From the NCBI RefSeq assembly GCF_011603255.1, contig NZ_JAANCM010000003.1, forward strand, positions 124,001 to 188,000: a DNA stretch of 64,000 bases, in the 5' to 3' direction. Below the pieces are notes generated by a model that saw only the letters and a program-made list of their open reading frames with translations, did no database searches and had not been told where the DNA came from. The stretch's first letter is position 1. Each line of letters opens with the position of its first letter. The stretch is from Ferranicluibacter rubi. Lineage in GTDB: Bacteria; Pseudomonadota; Alphaproteobacteria; Rhizobiales; Rhizobiaceae. The translations under genes were made by a program, and so were the position numbers. Below are positions 63,677 to 64,000 of this stretch, piece after piece.

Positions 63677-64000
63677 ATGCGTTCGCCGAGATGCCGACAG
63701 AAAGTCGCAGATCTGAAGATCAGCAGCCGCAGGCTTTTCAGCCTGCTTGCCACGACTGCGACGGTGGGGCTGGTTACCCTTGCAGCGGCAGAGGGATCGC
63801 CGGTCGCGGCGCAGACGGTCGAGGCGAAGCATGCGTTTTCCATTGCCGCGCAGCCGCTTTCTCAAGCTTTGAAGACCTTCGGCCGGCAATCCGGCCTGCA
63901 GATCACGCTGGCGGCGGAAACGACGCGCGGCGTGCAGGCCCGCCCCGTCAGCGGACAGCTGACCGCGCGGCAGGCACTGGCCGAGCTGCTTGCCGGCACC
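63677..64000 (+). CDS. TonB-dependent siderophore-type receptor, 5' part (runs out of the window)
   Basis: The first 108 codons are visible: a signal region (hydrophobic LFSLLATTATVGLVTLAAAE, cleavage near VAA-Q) and then a secretin/TonB short N-terminal (STN) domain (FSIAAQPLSQALKTFGRQSG, LQITLAAETT, ARQALAELLAGT). The STN domain is the one that contacts FecR in transducing receptors. The barrel lies beyond the window. The ATG at 63677 follows AGAGAGACGAGAG. Presence of the STN domain fits a FecA-type signalling receptor. Confidence 0.88.
   Translation, partial: MRSPRCRQKVADLKISSRRLFSLLATTATVGLVTLAAAEGSPVAAQTVEAKHAFSIAAQPLSQALKTFGRQSGLQITLAAETTRGVQARPVSGQLTARQALAELLAGT

Overview
The window is GC-rich chromosomal or megaplasmid DNA of an alphaproteobacterium, most likely a member of the Rhizobiaceae (Rhizobium, Shinella or Ensifer type). 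The evidence is a DUF982 protein, an IalB-like protein, the abundance of ABC uptake systems each sitting beside its own regulator and catabolic enzymes, and ATGA/TGATG stop-start overlaps inside operons. No rRNA, tRNA, CRISPR array or phage was recognised.

Layout. 0-3 kb: tail of a UxaA-type sugar-acid dehydratase, a diguanylate cyclase, and a MerR regulator overlapping a carboxymuconolactone-decarboxylase-like protein. 3.3-9.3 kb: a BMP-type (nucleoside-like) ABC importer with an embedded amidase. 9.35-9.5 kb: a probable insertion-sequence end remnant. 9.5-16.8 kb: a ROK repressor divergent from a sugar ABC importer operon that carries a DUF5060/DUF4038 glycosidase without a signal peptide. 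17-19.4 kb: a hybrid histidine kinase convergent with a LuxR-type response regulator. 19.5-23.5 kb: an IalB-like protein and an autotransporter with a long Pro-rich repeat linker. 23.7-32.5 kb: a LysR regulator divergent from an isochorismatase/XapX/amidohydrolase operon, then an orphan HigA, DoxX, an MFS exporter, a secreted chloroperoxidase-like hydrolase and a ChaC-like protein. 32.7-36.5 kb: a LivK-type binding protein, DUF982, an ECF sigma/anti-sigma pair and a DUF4394 protein. 36.5-41.6 kb: a LacI regulator with twin operators, divergent from an amino-acid importer with a fused permease-ATPase and a FAD oxidoreductase.

The most interesting region is 41.7-56.6 kb. On the minus strand lie a Dpp-type ABC importer, an aldo/keto reductase and a DszC/SfnB-like flavin monooxygenase. 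Divergent on the plus strand are two tandem homologues of DszB (sulfinate desulfinase), a second acyl-CoA-dehydrogenase-fold protein, two Rossmann-fold reductases and a DszA-like monooxygenase. The two DszB-like proteins look like substrate-binding proteins, but they lack signal peptides and keep the Cys/His/Arg catalytic triad. Together the genes resemble a complete 4S-type (sulfone to sulfinate to sulfite) desulfurisation route in a rhizobial background, with an unknown organosulfur substrate.

56.8-61.7 kb: an MntA/HepT toxin-antitoxin pair, small stress and PepSY proteins, then a deletion scar where a GntR regulator and an Opp-type ATPase have both lost their 5' ends, followed by an intact cytosine-deaminase-like amidohydrolase. 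61.9-64 kb: a FecI/FecR pair and the start of a TonB-dependent receptor that runs out of the window.
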